A stretch of 64,000 bases of DNA from Oscillospiraceae bacterium (GCA_017622295.1 JAGARK010000038.1:1-64000); one strand, 5' to 3'; counted from the stretch's first letter, positions 50,852-60,928 are shown. The notes: a model not told the origin generated them from the letters alone. Numbers and translations: made by a program.

Positions 50852-52012
50852 ATGGTTAAAACTGTAAGTATTTTAGGCTCTACCGGCTCCATCGGCCGGC
50901 AGAGCCTGGACATTATCAGCCGCCTTCCTGATGTGAAGGTGGCGGCGCTGACTGCCGGTTCGGATGCAGAACGGATGGCAAGGCAGTGCCGCAAATTCAG
51001 CCCCCGGCTGGCGGTCATGGCTACCGAGGAGGGCGCCCGGCAGCTGAAAGAGCTGATTTCCGATCTGGAAATTAAGGTTTCCTTCGGTGAGGCGGGGCTC
51101 ATTGAGGCGGCCACCATGGCCGACGTGGACTGCGTCATTACCGCCGTGGTGGGCATGGTGGGTCTGAAACCCACCCTGGCAGCCATCCGGGCCGGAAAGC
51201 GCATTGGCCTTGCCAACAAGGAGACCCTGGTCTGCGCCGGTGAGCTGGTCATGGCTGAGGCCAAGAAATACGGCGCGGAGATCATTCCCGTGGATTCGGA
51301 GCATTCCGCCATTTTCCAGTGCCTTATGGGCTCTAGTGATCGCCGGGAGATCAAGCGGATCATCCTGACCTGCTCCGGCGGTCCCTTCTTCGGCATGGAG
51401 CGCGAGCAGCTGAAGTCTGTTACGAAAGAGGATGTGCTGCGGCACCCCACTTGGAAGATGGGCCCCAAGATCACCGTGGACTGTGCTACGCTGATGAACA
51501 AGGGCCTGGAGGTCATCGAGGCCATGCGGCTTTATGATCTGCCTCTGGAGCAGGTGGATGTGGTAATCCACCGCCAGAGCATTGTCCACAGTCTGGTGGA
51601 ATTCGTGGACGGCGCGGTGATGGCCCAGCTGGGCTCTCCCGATATGCGCCTGCCCATTCAGCTGGCCCTGACGTACCCCGAGCGCACAATTTGCCCCGTG
51701 GAGCCTCTGGATCTGACGGCCTGCGGACAGCTGAGCTTTTTCAAACCCGATACCGAAACCTTCCCCTGTCTGGCTCTGGCCCGGGACTGCGCCGGTCAGG
51801 GCGGCACGGCCTGCCCAGCCATGAACGGCGCCAATGAGGAGGCTGTGGCTATGTATCTGCGGGGAGAGATCGGATTCTATGACATTTACCGGCTGGTTCG
51901 TCAGGCAGTGGAGGAAGTGCCCTTCATCCCCAGCCCCACGCTGGAGGAAATTCTGGAGGCCGACCGGCTGGCCAGAATCAGTGTGAAAAACAGCGCCAAT
52001 ACCCATTTTTAA
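50852..52012 (+). CDS. dxr: 1-deoxy-D-xylulose 5-phosphate reductoisomerase
   Basis: Second enzyme of the MEP isoprenoid pathway. 386 residues. NADPH-binding GSTGSIGRQSLD (about 8-19), ANKETLV, VDSEHSAIFQ (metal ligands), the flexible loop HPTWKMGPKITVDCATLMNKGLE in parts, and MNGANEEAV are all visible. It lies 4 nt after cdsA, in the classical order. Confidence 0.97.
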   Translation: MVKTVSILGSTGSIGRQSLDIISRLPDVKVAALTAGSDAERMARQCRKFSPRLAVMATEEGARQLKELISDLEIKVSFGEAGLIEAATMADVDCVITAVVGMVGLKPTLAAIRAGKRIGLANKETLVCAGELVMAEAKKYGAEIIPVDSEHSAIFQCLMGSSDRREIKRIILTCSGGPFFGMEREQLKSVTKEDVLRHPTWKMGPKITVDCATLMNKGLEVIEAMRLYDLPLEQVDVVIHRQSIVHSLVEFVDGAVMAQLGSPDMRLPIQLALTYPERTICPVEPLDLTACGQLSFFKPDTETFPCLALARDCAGQGGTACPAMNGANEEAVAMYLRGEIGFYDIYRLVRQAVEEVPFIPSPTLEEILEADRLARISVKNSANTHF

Positions 52013-52024
52013 GGAGTCCTGAGT

Positions 52025-53086
52025 TTGAGTATTCTTTTTGCAATTCTGCTGTTCAGTTTTCTGATTTTTATCCATGAGCTGGGCCATTTCGCGGCGGCGA
52101 AGCTCTCCGGCGTTCAGGTCAATGAATTTTCCATGTTCATGGGCCCCGCCATCTGGAAAAAACAGAAGGGGGAGACCCTCTACGCCATCCGCTGCATTCC
52201 CATGGGCGGCTACTGCGCCATGGAGGGCGAGGATGAGGACACGGATAATCCCCGGTCCTTCCAGAAAGCGGCCTGGTGGAAGCGCCTGATCATTCTGGTT
52301 TCCGGCGCTGCCATGAATTTTGTGGCGGGTGTGCTGCTGATCGCCATTGTCTATGCCCCTGCGGAGCAGTTTGTGGTTCCGGTGGTTGATTACTTCGAAC
52401 CGGGCTGCACCCTGCGCGGTGAAGCGGGTCTGCTGGAGGGCGACCGGATTCTGGAGGTGGACGGCGAAAAGATCTACGTGTCCGGCGATTTTTCCACCAT
52501 TTTGTCCATGAATCCCGGGGATGTCCACGATGTGGTGGTCCTGCGTGACGGCGAAAAGGTGGAACTGAATGATTTCGTCATGGCCAAGGCAGAGTATCCC
52601 AACGAGGACGGCACCACCAGCCTGCGCTACGGCTTCAGCTTCAGCATTGAGGATGCAACCTTTGCCAACAAGCTGGGCTATGTCTGGAATACTTCCATGA
52701 ATACGGTGCGGTTGGTTCGGCTGAGTCTTCAGATGATGTTCAGTGGGCAGGTGGGCCTTTCCGACGTGGGCGGCCCGGTGATGATCGTCGATCAGATGAG
52801 CCAGGTGGCACAATCTTCCCCCACGGCCTTTGACGCGCTGATGAACATGCTCTATTTCGGCGGCTTCATCGCCATTAATCTGGCTGTGATGAATCTGCTT
52901 CCGATCCCCGCCCTGGATGGCGGCCGTGTGGCAGGTCTGCTGATCACCACCGCGGTGGAAGCGGTTACCAAAAAGAAGATCGATCCCAAATATGAAGGCT
53001 ATCTTCACGGCGCAGGCATGATCGTGCTGCTTGCACTGATGGGGCTGATTATGTTTAAAGATATTTTTGCGATTGTCAAGAGGTAA
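52025..53086 (+). CDS. rseP: Site-2 protease RseP (M50 zinc metalloprotease)
   Basis: Intramembrane protease that cuts anti-sigma factors and leftover signal peptides. 353 residues with four helices. Zinc motif HELGH (about 18-22), the PDZ domain (about 115-190), and the third ligand in NLLPIPALDGGR. Start is TTG 52025 with AAGGAG 8 nt before. It could take part in release of the ECF sigma factor at 43942, though this is not shown. Confidence 0.95.
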   Translation: MSILFAILLFSFLIFIHELGHFAAAKLSGVQVNEFSMFMGPAIWKKQKGETLYAIRCIPMGGYCAMEGEDEDTDNPRSFQKAAWWKRLIILVSGAAMNFVAGVLLIAIVYAPAEQFVVPVVDYFEPGCTLRGEAGLLEGDRILEVDGEKIYVSGDFSTILSMNPGDVHDVVVLRDGEKVELNDFVMAKAEYPNEDGTTSLRYGFSFSIEDATFANKLGYVWNTSMNTVRLVRLSLQMMFSGQVGLSDVGGPVMIVDQMSQVAQSSPTAFDALMNMLYFGGFIAINLAVMNLLPIPALDGGRVAGLLITTAVEAVTKKKIDPKYEGYLHGAGMIVLLALMGLIMFKDIFAIVKR

Positions 53087-53091
53087 TGACG

Positions 53092-54129
53092 ATGACAAGA
53101 CAGATTCATGTTGGCGGTGTGACCATCGGCGGCGGCGCCCCTGTGGTCATCCAGTCCATGCTCAATACCAAGACCACCGATGTGTCGGGTTCTCTGGCCC
53201 AGATCGAGGCTCTGAAGGAAGCGGGCTGCCAGATCGCGCGGCTGGCGGTGCCCAATATGGAGGGTGCCCGGGGCTTTGCCGAGATCTGTAGGGAGAGCCC
53301 TCTGCCCCTGGTGGCGGATATCCATTTTGACTATAAGCTGGCCATCGCTGCTGCTGAGGGCGGCGCCTCCAAGATCCGGATCAACCCCGGCAACATCGGC
53401 GGCGAAGACCGGGTCCAGGCGGTGGTGGAGGTCTGCAAGGAAAAGAAGATCCCCATCCGCATCGGCGTCAACGGCGGCAGCCTGGATAAGCGCCTGCTGG
53501 AAAAATACGGCCATCCCACCGCCGAAGCCCTGGTGGAGAGCGCCTTCGAGCATCTGGAGCTTCTGGAAAAGTACGGCTTCTATGACACCTGCGTGTCTAT
53601 GAAGTCCTCCACCGTGCCCACCATGATCGCTGCCTGCCGGCTGTTTCGGAGCAGGTGCGACTACCCGCTGCACATCGGCGTCACCGAGACCGGTCCTGTG
53701 AAGCAGGGGCTGATCAAGTCCGCCATGGGCATCGGCGCGCTGCTGTTGGACGGCATCGGCGACACCATCCGGGTGTCCCTGACCGACGATCCTGTGGAGG
53801 AGATCTATGCCGCCAAGGACATTCTGAAGGCCGCGGGTCTTCGGAAGGAGGGCGTCAACATCGTGTCCTGTCCCACCTGCGGACGGACCCGGATTGATCT
53901 GATTGGCCTGACGAATCAGGTGGACGAGGCTCTGAAAAATTGCCAGAAGCCCATCACCGTGGCGGTCATGGGCTGTGTGGTCAACGGCCCCGGTGAGGCA
54001 AGAGAGGCCGACATCGGCATCGCCGGCGGCGACGGTTGGGGCATGATTTTCGAAAAGGGTGAGCAGGTGGAAAAGCTCCCTTACGACGAGCTTCTGCCCG
54101 CGCTGCTGAAGCGTATCGAAGCAATGTAA
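53092..54129 (+). CDS. ispG: 4-hydroxy-3-methylbut-2-enyl diphosphate synthase (IspG)
   Basis: 4Fe-4S enzyme of the MEP pathway, sixth step. 345 residues, typical of the short bacterial form. VIQSMLNTKTTDV, LVADIHFD, KIRINPGNIG, and the cluster ligands in SCPTCGRT and MGCVVNGPGEA are present. ATG 53092 has AGAGG 8 nt upstream; ATG 53086 is too close to it. With dxr, two of the seven MEP steps are in this operon. Confidence 0.96.
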   Translation: MTRQIHVGGVTIGGGAPVVIQSMLNTKTTDVSGSLAQIEALKEAGCQIARLAVPNMEGARGFAEICRESPLPLVADIHFDYKLAIAAAEGGASKIRINPGNIGGEDRVQAVVEVCKEKKIPIRIGVNGGSLDKRLLEKYGHPTAEALVESAFEHLELLEKYGFYDTCVSMKSSTVPTMIAACRLFRSRCDYPLHIGVTETGPVKQGLIKSAMGIGALLLDGIGDTIRVSLTDDPVEEIYAAKDILKAAGLRKEGVNIVSCPTCGRTRIDLIGLTNQVDEALKNCQKPITVAVMGCVVNGPGEAREADIGIAGGDGWGMIFEKGEQVEKLPYDELLPALLKRIEAM

Positions 54130-54136
54130 CATATGG

Positions 54137-54163
54137 AACGGGGCGGGTTTCCGCCCCGTTTGT
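54137..54163 (+). terminator. Terminator-like hairpin between ispG and polC
   Basis: AACGGGGCGG pairs with CCGCCCCGTT around GTTT; only TTTG follows, so read-through into polC is possible. Confidence 0.6.
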
Positions 54164-54188
54164 ACCCCGCATATTACGAGGTAACGCA

Positions 54189-57100
54189 ATGAGCGAAAAA
54201 GTATACTTATCTGATATGTTCCCGGACTATGAGCCGCCTGAGGCGCTGAATGGCGCACTTTCTCAGGCGGCCATTGTTGCTGCGGATATTGACCCTGCTG
54301 CCAGGATGGTCCATGTGGCCATCCACAGCGAAACCTATATTCCCCGGCGGCTGCTGGACCGGTGCGTGAAGGATATCTCCACCCTCTATGGCCTGGCGGG
54401 CTTTGAGATCACCGCCACTCATCCTGCTGACCAGTTACAAAGAATTGAGCCGGAGGAGCTGCGGGATCTGTTCGTGGCCCATAACTCCATGGCCCGGGGC
54501 ACCCTGGCGGGGGCAAAATGGCTCTGGAACGATAACGAACTGACCATCAAGCTGCTGGCCAATGGTAAGAAGGAGCTGGAGGAGCACCTTCCCAAGGTGC
54601 AAAGCGCCCTGCGGGAGCAGTTTGCAGCTCCGGTGACCATCCGCATTGAGGCGGGGGAGGCACTGGAGGGTCAGGCGCTCTTTGACGCCATGGAGTCCAT
54701 CCGCAGCACAATGATCGAAACCATGCCCGCAGTCGTCCAGCCGAAGAAGGAGGAAAAGGCTGCCCAGAGCAGCGACACCTTCTACGGCAAGCCCTTCCGG
54801 GGCAATGTGGTGCCCATGAAGGAGCTGAATCTGGACATGGGCAGCGTCATTGTCGAGGGCCGGGTCTTCAGCGTGGAGCACAAGGAACTGAAAAAGCGAA
54901 ACGCCTGGGTCATCAGCTTTGACATGACTGACAACACCAACTCCGTTCGCATCAACCGCTTCATGGAGGCCAATGAGGCCAAGCCCATTCTGGAAAACGT
55001 CAAGGTGGGCTCCGTGCTGAAGGTCCAGGGCAAGCTGGAGCTGAACCGCTACGACAACGAGATGGTCCTCAAACCCTTCTCCATGATGCCCGGTTCCATG
55101 CCAAAGCGGCAGGACACCGCCCCCGGCATGAAGCGGGTGGAGCTGCATCTGCATACCACCATGTCCAACATGGACGCCTTGACGGATACCGCCGCGGCGG
55201 TCAAGCAGGCGGCAGCCTGGGGCCATCGCGCCATCGCCATCACCGACCACGGTGTGGCCCAGTCCTTCCCCGACGCCATGAAGGCCGCCTCCAAGGCCAA
55301 AGTGGCGGGCACCAACGAGAACATCAAGATCCTCTACGGCTGCGAGGGCTACTACGTCAACGACGTGGACGACCGGATCGTGGTCCACGGGGACCAGGAT
55401 ATGACCTTCGATCAGGAGTTTGTGGCCTTCGATCTGGAAACCACGGGCCTTTCCTCCCGGACGGACCGGATCATCGAGATCGGCGCTGTCATTTTCAAGG
55501 GCGGCAAGGAGATCGACCGGTTCCAGACCTTTGTGGATCCGGAGCAGAAGCTGGAAAAGAAGATCGTGGATCTGACGGGCATCACCGACGAGATGCTCAT
55601 CGGCGCCCCAAAAATCGAGGAGATCCTGCCCAAATTCCTGGAATTTGTGGGCGGCCGGGTGCTGGTGGCCCACAATTCCGATTTTGACACCGGCTTTATC
55701 CGGGCGGAGTGTCAGAGACAGGGACTGCCCTATAATTATACGGCGGCGGATACGCTGATCCTGTCTCAGAATCTGCTGCCCCAGCTGAACAAATTCAAGC
55801 TGAACATCGTATCCGACGCCTTGAGTCTTCCGGACTTCAACCATCACCGGGCTGCGGATGACGCTGTTACCTGCGGCCTGATCATGGACCGGCTGATGCA
55901 CAAGCTGGAAGAGGAGCATGACATCCATCATTTGCAGGCCATTAACCCTGCCATGACCAAGCTGCGGTCCAAGGGCCGTGTCACCGACCGCCATGCCCGG
56001 CATATCATCCTCTTTGCCAAGAATCAGATCGGTCTGCGCAATCTCTATAACCTGATCTCCAATGCCAATCTGAAGTATTTTAAGCGTGTCCCCCGGATTC
56101 CTAAATCCGAGCTGCTGGCGCTGCGGGAGGGCCTGATCATCGGCTCCGCATGCGAAGCCGGTGAGCTGTTCCAGGCCATTCTGGATCACAAGAGCGAGGA
56201 TGAGCTGAAGCGTCTGGCTTCCTTCTACGATTTTCTGGAGATCCAGCCCCTGGCCAACAACATGTTCATGCTGGCAAAGGGTATGGCCAAGGACGTGGAG
56301 GAGTTGCGAAACTACAATCGCACCATCATCCGGCTGGGTGAGGAGCTGGGAAAGCCCGTTGTGGCCACTGGCGACGTCCATTTCCTGAACCCTGAGGACG
56401 AGGTGTTTCGCCATATTCTGCTGGCAACCAAGGGCTTTGACGACGCGGATAAGGAGAATCCCCTGTATTTCCGCACCACCGACGATATGCTGCGGGAATT
56501 CTCGTACCTCGGCGAAGAGAAGGCCTACGAGGTGGTTGTGGAGAATCCCAACCGGATCGCCGACATGGTGGAGACCCTCCGGCCGGTGCCCCACAATCTG
56601 TTCGCCCCCAAGATCGAAAACTCCGTGGAGGATCTAAAAAGTCTGGTTTACGGCAAGTTCCACCGGCTTTACGGCGATAATCCTCCGGAATTGTTCGTTA
56701 AGCGCGTGGAGACGGAGCTCCATGACATCATCTCCTGCCACTACGATGTCATTTACATGTCCGCCCAGAAGCTGGTGCAGAATAGTCTGGAAAACGGCTA
56801 TCTGGTTGGCTCCCGAGGCTCCGTCGGCTCCTCCATCGTGGCCTTCATGTCCGGCATCACGGAGGTTAACTCCTTCCCGCCCCACTACCGGTGCCCCAAC
56901 CCGGAGTGCAAGCACACCATTCTGGATGTGCCCAAGGAATTCAACTGCGGCGCGGACCTGCCTGACGCGGTGTGTCCCAAGTGCGGTGCCCAGCTGGAGA
57001 AGGACGGGTTCAACATCCCCTTTGAAACCTTCCTGGGCTTCGGCGGCGACAAGGTTCCCGATATCGACCTGAACTTCTCCGGTGAGTATCAGGCCAAGGC

Positions 57101-58484
57101 CCACGCCTACTGCATTGAGCTCTTCGGAAAGTCCCATGTGTTCCGTGCGGGCACCGTGGGTACCGTGGCGGAGAAGACCGCCTTCGGTTACGTCAAGAAG
57201 TACCTCCAGGAGCGGGGCAAGACTGCCTCCAAGGCCGAGGAACAGCGGCTGGCCTCCGGCTGTGTCGGCGTCCGCCGTACCACCGGCCAGCATCCCGGCG
57301 GCCTGGTGGTCATCCCACAGGAAAATGAGATCTGGGACTTCTGCCCGGTGCAGCATCCGGCGGACGATCCCCACTCCGACCAGATCACCACCCATTTTGA
57401 ATACCACTCTATGGAGGAGAACCTGCTGAAGCTGGATATGCTGGGTCATGATGATCCCACTATGATCCGTATGATGGAGGACATGACGGGCATCAATGCC
57501 CAGACAATCCCCCTGGACGACAAGGACACCATGTCCATCTTTACATCTTCCAAGGTGCTGGGCTATGAGGACGACAAGATCCTGGGCCCCACCGGCGCGG
57601 TGGCGGTGCCGGAGTTCAACACCCGCTTTACCCGCGGCGTTCTGCTGGACACCATGCCCACCAAGTTCGACTTCCTGGTGCGAATTTCCGGCTATACCCA
57701 CGGCACCGATGTGTGGCTGGGCAATGCCCGGGATCTGATCACCTCCAAGACCGCCACGGTGGATGGCACCATCGGCTGTCGAGATGACATCATGATCTAC
57801 CTGATCTCCTGCGGTATGCCGGAGAAGCGTTCCTTCAAGATCATGGAGTCCGTCCGAAAGGGCAGGGGACTGCCCGACGGCGCGGAGGAGGAGATGATCG
57901 CGGCGGGTGTTCCCGACTGGTACATCGGCTCCTGCAAGAAGATCAAGTATCTCTTCCCCAAGGCCCACGCGGTGGCCTACGTTATGATGGCCTTCCGCAT
58001 TGCCTGGTTCAAGGTCCATCATCCTCTGGCCTTCTATGCGGCCTATTTCTACCGCCGCAGTCAGAAGGGCGGCTTTGACGCCGTGCTGATGACCGGCGGC
58101 ATGGAGGCGGTCATCGCCAACATCGACGCCATCGACAGCAACGAGGACGCTACCGCCAAGGACGAGGATCTGCTGACCACGCTGGAGGTTGTGTACGAGT
58201 TTTACCTCCGGGGCTTCGATTTTGCCCCCATCAGCCTCTATGACAGCCACGCCACCAAATTTCTCATCAAGGACGGCAAGATCCTGCCTCCCTTTGTGGC
58301 CATTTCGGGTCTGGGCGAAAGCGCCGCCTGGGATCTGATGGAGGGCAGGAAAGGAAAGAACTTCCTGTCCGTGGAGGAAGTGGCGGCGGCCTGTCCCAAG
58401 GTCTCCAAGACCCATATCCAGATGCTCAAGGAAGCCGGCGCCTTCGGCGACCTGCCCGATACCAGTCAGGTCAGTTTCTTCTAA
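54189..58484 (+). CDS. polC: DNA polymerase III alpha subunit, Gram-positive type (PolC)
   Basis: Main replicative polymerase of Firmicutes. 1431 residues, normal length. Order: N-terminal domain, OB fold (about 220-300; KNAWVISFDMTD), PHP domain (VELHLHTTMSNMDAL at about 316, split), DnaQ-type proofreading exonuclease inserted in PHP (FVAFDLETTGLSSRTDRIIEIGA at about 408, then HNSDFD and HHRAADDA), zinc finger (CPNPEC/CPKCGAQ about 901-935), and palm with DIDLNFSG at about 957. All proofreading acidic residues seem intact. GAGGTAACGC precedes the ATG. Confidence 0.97.
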   Translation: MSEKVYLSDMFPDYEPPEALNGALSQAAIVAADIDPAARMVHVAIHSETYIPRRLLDRCVKDISTLYGLAGFEITATHPADQLQRIEPEELRDLFVAHNSMARGTLAGAKWLWNDNELTIKLLANGKKELEEHLPKVQSALREQFAAPVTIRIEAGEALEGQALFDAMESIRSTMIETMPAVVQPKKEEKAAQSSDTFYGKPFRGNVVPMKELNLDMGSVIVEGRVFSVEHKELKKRNAWVISFDMTDNTNSVRINRFMEANEAKPILENVKVGSVLKVQGKLELNRYDNEMVLKPFSMMPGSMPKRQDTAPGMKRVELHLHTTMSNMDALTDTAAAVKQAAAWGHRAIAITDHGVAQSFPDAMKAASKAKVAGTNENIKILYGCEGYYVNDVDDRIVVHGDQDMTFDQEFVAFDLETTGLSSRTDRIIEIGAVIFKGGKEIDRFQTFVDPEQKLEKKIVDLTGITDEMLIGAPKIEEILPKFLEFVGGRVLVAHNSDFDTGFIRAECQRQGLPYNYTAADTLILSQNLLPQLNKFKLNIVSDALSLPDFNHHRAADDAVTCGLIMDRLMHKLEEEHDIHHLQAINPAMTKLRSKGRVTDRHARHIILFAKNQIGLRNLYNLISNANLKYFKRVPRIPKSELLALREGLIIGSACEAGELFQAILDHKSEDELKRLASFYDFLEIQPLANNMFMLAKGMAKDVEELRNYNRTIIRLGEELGKPVVATGDVHFLNPEDEVFRHILLATKGFDDADKENPLYFRTTDDMLREFSYLGEEKAYEVVVENPNRIADMVETLRPVPHNLFAPKIENSVEDLKSLVYGKFHRLYGDNPPELFVKRVETELHDIISCHYDVIYMSAQKLVQNSLENGYLVGSRGSVGSSIVAFMSGITEVNSFPPHYRCPNPECKHTILDVPKEFNCGADLPDAVCPKCGAQLEKDGFNIPFETFLGFGGDKVPDIDLNFSGEYQAKAHAYCIELFGKSHVFRAGTVGTVAEKTAFGYVKKYLQERGKTASKAEEQRLASGCVGVRRTTGQHPGGLVVIPQENEIWDFCPVQHPADDPHSDQITTHFEYHSMEENLLKLDMLGHDDPTMIRMMEDMTGINAQTIPLDDKDTMSIFTSSKVLGYEDDKILGPTGAVAVPEFNTRFTRGVLLDTMPTKFDFLVRISGYTHGTDVWLGNARDLITSKTATVDGTIGCRDDIMIYLISCGMPEKRSFKIMESVRKGRGLPDGAEEEMIAAGVPDWYIGSCKKIKYLFPKAHAVAYVMMAFRIAWFKVHHPLAFYAAYFYRRSQKGGFDAVLMTGGMEAVIANIDAIDSNEDATAKDEDLLTTLEVVYEFYLRGFDFAPISLYDSHATKFLIKDGKILPPFVAISGLGESAAWDLMEGRKGKNFLSVEEVAAACPKVSKTHIQMLKEAGAFGDLPDTSQVSFF

Positions 58485-58491
58485 TCAGTGA

Positions 58492-58526
58492 AAAGAGCGG
58501 ACACAAATGTGTCCGCTCTTTGTTAT
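58492..58526 (+). terminator. Terminator of polC
   Basis: AAAGAGCGGACAC pairs with GTGTCCGCTCTTT around AAAT, then GTTATG. The A-run on the other side also ends the minus-strand remnant. Confidence 0.85.
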
Positions 58527-59074
58527 GCTTCCGGTGGTGTCAAGGGGATACCCAGCATTTCATATCCTTTAGTGACCCAAGGATAAGCCTCCCCATGTTT
58601 GTTTAGGTAATTCGTTATACATCCGCCCATCCAACCTGCATCGGTAGAATCGGGTTCCGCGTCCATGGCTGCTTTGTATCTCAAATATTCGGCACTACCC
58701 ACATTCTTTAATCCCTGTTCTTTGGAAAACTCTCCACCAACGACGATATGGTGTATAATGCCCAATTTGTCTGTGTAGGTATAGGTGAAGGGGATATCGT
58801 AGGAAATCAGATTTGTGATGTCGATCTTCTCTTCGTTGGCGGTAAATATAGAGTTTTCCTGCTTCCGCATCAACGGATAGCCACTGGTTGTCCGGGGTGT
58901 TGCCTGTAACGGTGCCGTAACCAATCTTCCAGTTATGAGTTCCGGATATCATTATGTTTCCGTCATTGTAGGAATATTGCCATCTTCAGCCTCTTCCTGG
59001 CTGCGGGTGTAGCTGACGGCCAGACGGTATACATCGTCCCGGTATTTATAAAACAGCAGCGCAACATCCGGCAT
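58523..59074 (-). pseudogene. Decayed ECF sigma factor / anti-sigma-like locus
   Basis: On the minus strand, after GGGAGG, an ATG at 59074 opens a 40-codon frame whose first 32 residues (LLFYKYRDDVYRLAVSYTR, SQEEAED) are the start of sigma region 2; it then breaks off at TAA (58954). Directly after, in another frame, comes GYGTVTGNTPDNQWLSVDAE (58952 on), and from about 58850 a third frame continues the same protein (EEKIDITNLISYDIPFTYTYTD to the stop at 58523). This looks like a deletion joining the 5' end of a sigma gene to the 3' part of its partner, plus a frameshift. The C-terminal family is not recognised. Confidence 0.65.
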
Positions 59075-59261
59075 CAGGTCACCTCCCAGCGCTTTCATTT
59101 GAGGCCTCACTAATATGACGCATCATATCACAAAATTGTCTCAAGAAAAAAGATTTCAGGATTATTGGGGATTAAGATACGTTTGCTCTGCAATTTGGAC
59201 AAAAATATGATGATGATTACATCTGCGATATATGAGTTTATACAAAGTGTCCGTGATATAC

Positions 59262-59290
59262 TTGCAATTGTGCGCACATCGTGGTATTAT
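59262..59290 (+). promoter_or_regulatory. Promoter of the alanine/glycine symporter gene
   Basis: TTGCAA (59262-59267), 17-nt spacer, extended TGG-TATTAT (59285-59290). The stretch 59075-59261 upstream is AT-rich and holds nothing else I recognise. Confidence 0.8.
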
Positions 59291-59322
59291 GTGACCTATA
59301 ATTTAGAAGGAGAGGTAAAAAA

Positions 59323-60753
59323 ATGACATTCAGCGAATTCGTTAACTACTTGAAGGACATTGCCTGGGGTCCCTGGATGCTGATCCTGCTGGTGGGTACC
59401 GGTGTTTACCTTAGTATCCGGGTGGGCTTTATTCAGTTCACCAAGTTCGGCTATGTGATGAAGAACACCCTGGGCAAGCTGCTCCAGAAGCAAAGTGCGG
59501 GTAAGGGTGAGATTACCCCCATGCAGGCGGTGTCCACCGCTCTGGCCGCCACCGTCGGTACCGGCAATATCGCCGGCGTTACCGGCGCCATCGCTGTGGG
59601 CGGTCCCGGCGCGGTGTTCTGGATGTGGGTTTCCGCCCTCTTCGGCATGGTCACCAAGTACGCCGAGGTGGTGCTGTCCATCCGCTACCGCGAGCGCAAT
59701 GCCAAGGGCGAATGGGTCGGTGGCCCCATGTACTACATCAAGAATGGCCTCGGCAAGAGCTGGAGCTGGCTGGGTGTTCTGTTCTGTATTCTTGGCGCTC
59801 TGGCAGCTTTCGGCATCGGCAATATGACCCAGGTGAACACCATTGCCGGCGCCATTAACTCCGCCATTGACGCCTGCGGCGGCAACACCGCAGCCTGGAG
59901 CGTCAATCTCTTCGGTCAGACCGTTCCCGTTTCCAGCTTCATCATCGGCTCAATCATCGCTACCATCGTGGGGCTGATCCTCTTCGGCGGCGTCAAGCGC
60001 ATCGGCAGCGTGGCGGAAAAGCTGGTTCCTTTCATGGCAGTCGTATACATCATCTGCAGCCTGTGCGTCATTGTGACCAACGCATCCAGTCTGGGTAATG
60101 TCTTCGCCATGATCTTCAAGGGGGCTTTCAGCGCAGAGGCAGCCCTCGGCGGCGCTTTCGGTATCACCATCATGACCACCATCCAGAAGGGCGTCGGCCG
60201 CGGCGTCTTCTCCAACGAGGCAGGCCTTGGTTCTGCCCCCATTGCCCATGCGACATCCTCTGAGTCTGACCCCGTTAAGCAGGGCGTCTACGGCATCTTC
60301 GAGGTTTTCATGGACACCATCATCATCTGCACCCTGACGGCACTGACCCTGCTGTGCGGCGTGGAGAGTGGTGTGGACATCGTCTGGGGCCAGAGTGCCG
60401 GCGCGGAGCTGATCAGCGCCTCCTTCGGCACCATCTTCGGCCAGCAGATCGGTTCTTTGATCGTGGCTGTGTGTCTGTCCCTGTTTGCCCTGACTACCAT
60501 CCTCAGCTGGTCTCTCTACGGCACCCGCTGCAGCGAGTATCTGGTGGGCACCAAGTGGACCCTGGTTTTCCAGGTGGCCTTCGTCATCGTACTGGTCTTT
60601 GGCGCCGCTCTGGAGCTGGAAATCGCCTGGAACATTGCCGAAACCCTCAACGGCTTCATGGCGATTCCCAACCTGATCGCCCTGCTGGGACTGTCCGGTG
60701 TGGTCATCAAACTGACGAAGGAGCATTTCAACAAAGAGAAGCTTGGCGCATAA
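59323..60753 (+). CDS. Alanine/glycine:cation symporter (AGCS family)
   Basis: Na+- or H+-coupled importer for alanine or glycine. 476 residues with about eleven helices. The AGCS signatures are TALAATVGTGNIAGVTGAI (about 67-85) and GGPMYYIKNGLG, with FSNEAGLGSAPIAHAT further on. AAGGAGAGG lies before the ATG. Single-gene unit with its own promoter and terminator. Confidence 0.94.
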   Translation: MTFSEFVNYLKDIAWGPWMLILLVGTGVYLSIRVGFIQFTKFGYVMKNTLGKLLQKQSAGKGEITPMQAVSTALAATVGTGNIAGVTGAIAVGGPGAVFWMWVSALFGMVTKYAEVVLSIRYRERNAKGEWVGGPMYYIKNGLGKSWSWLGVLFCILGALAAFGIGNMTQVNTIAGAINSAIDACGGNTAAWSVNLFGQTVPVSSFIIGSIIATIVGLILFGGVKRIGSVAEKLVPFMAVVYIICSLCVIVTNASSLGNVFAMIFKGAFSAEAALGGAFGITIMTTIQKGVGRGVFSNEAGLGSAPIAHATSSESDPVKQGVYGIFEVFMDTIIICTLTALTLLCGVESGVDIVWGQSAGAELISASFGTIFGQQIGSLIVAVCLSLFALTTILSWSLYGTRCSEYLVGTKWTLVFQVAFVIVLVFGAALELEIAWNIAETLNGFMAIPNLIALLGLSGVVIKLTKEHFNKEKLGA

Positions 60754-60759
60754 AAATTT

Positions 60760-60790
60760 ACCGGGATGGCTTGCCATCCCGGTTTTGTTT
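60760..60790 (+). terminator. Terminator of the symporter gene
   Basis: ACCGGGATGG pairs with CCATCCCGGT around CTTG, followed by TTTGTTTG. Confidence 0.87.
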
Positions 60791-60810
60791 GATGTTCGCA
60801 GCGAGTTTAT

Positions 60811-60846
60811 TATGAATGTAGGTGTGACCCTTGCGGTTGCCCTTAC
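60811..60846. repeat. Decayed half copy of the 38.9-kb palindromic repeat
   Basis: ATGAATGTAGGTGTGACCC followed by TTGCGGTTGCCC matches ATGAATGTAGGGGCGACCC/TCGCGGTCGCCC at 38934-38963 with a few changes. The second arm is missing. Confidence 0.6.
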
Positions 60847-60928
60847 GAATAATCCTTTCGGCTGAAGCATACCATGGCTTGCCATGAGGATTTTGATGTG
60901 GTAGAATGAAAGAAAAAGGGTGATTTTT

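Noticed and set aside
49255..51525. Long minus-strand open frame (756 codons) opposite uppS-cdsA-dxr
   Set aside because: Shadow of three conserved genes in GC-rich DNA; no recognisable domain.
50873..53098. Minus-strand open frame (741 codons) opposite dxr-rseP
   Set aside because: Shadow of conserved genes; His/Gln-rich composition typical of reverse frames.
54435..58415. Long minus-strand open frames opposite polC
   Set aside because: PolC is intact in the other strand with all domains; the reverse frames have no family features.
58695..58952. Separate 85-residue protein on the minus strand
   Set aside because: Its second half is the wrong frame of the protein that continues at 58523-58850; the two pieces make more sense as one broken gene.
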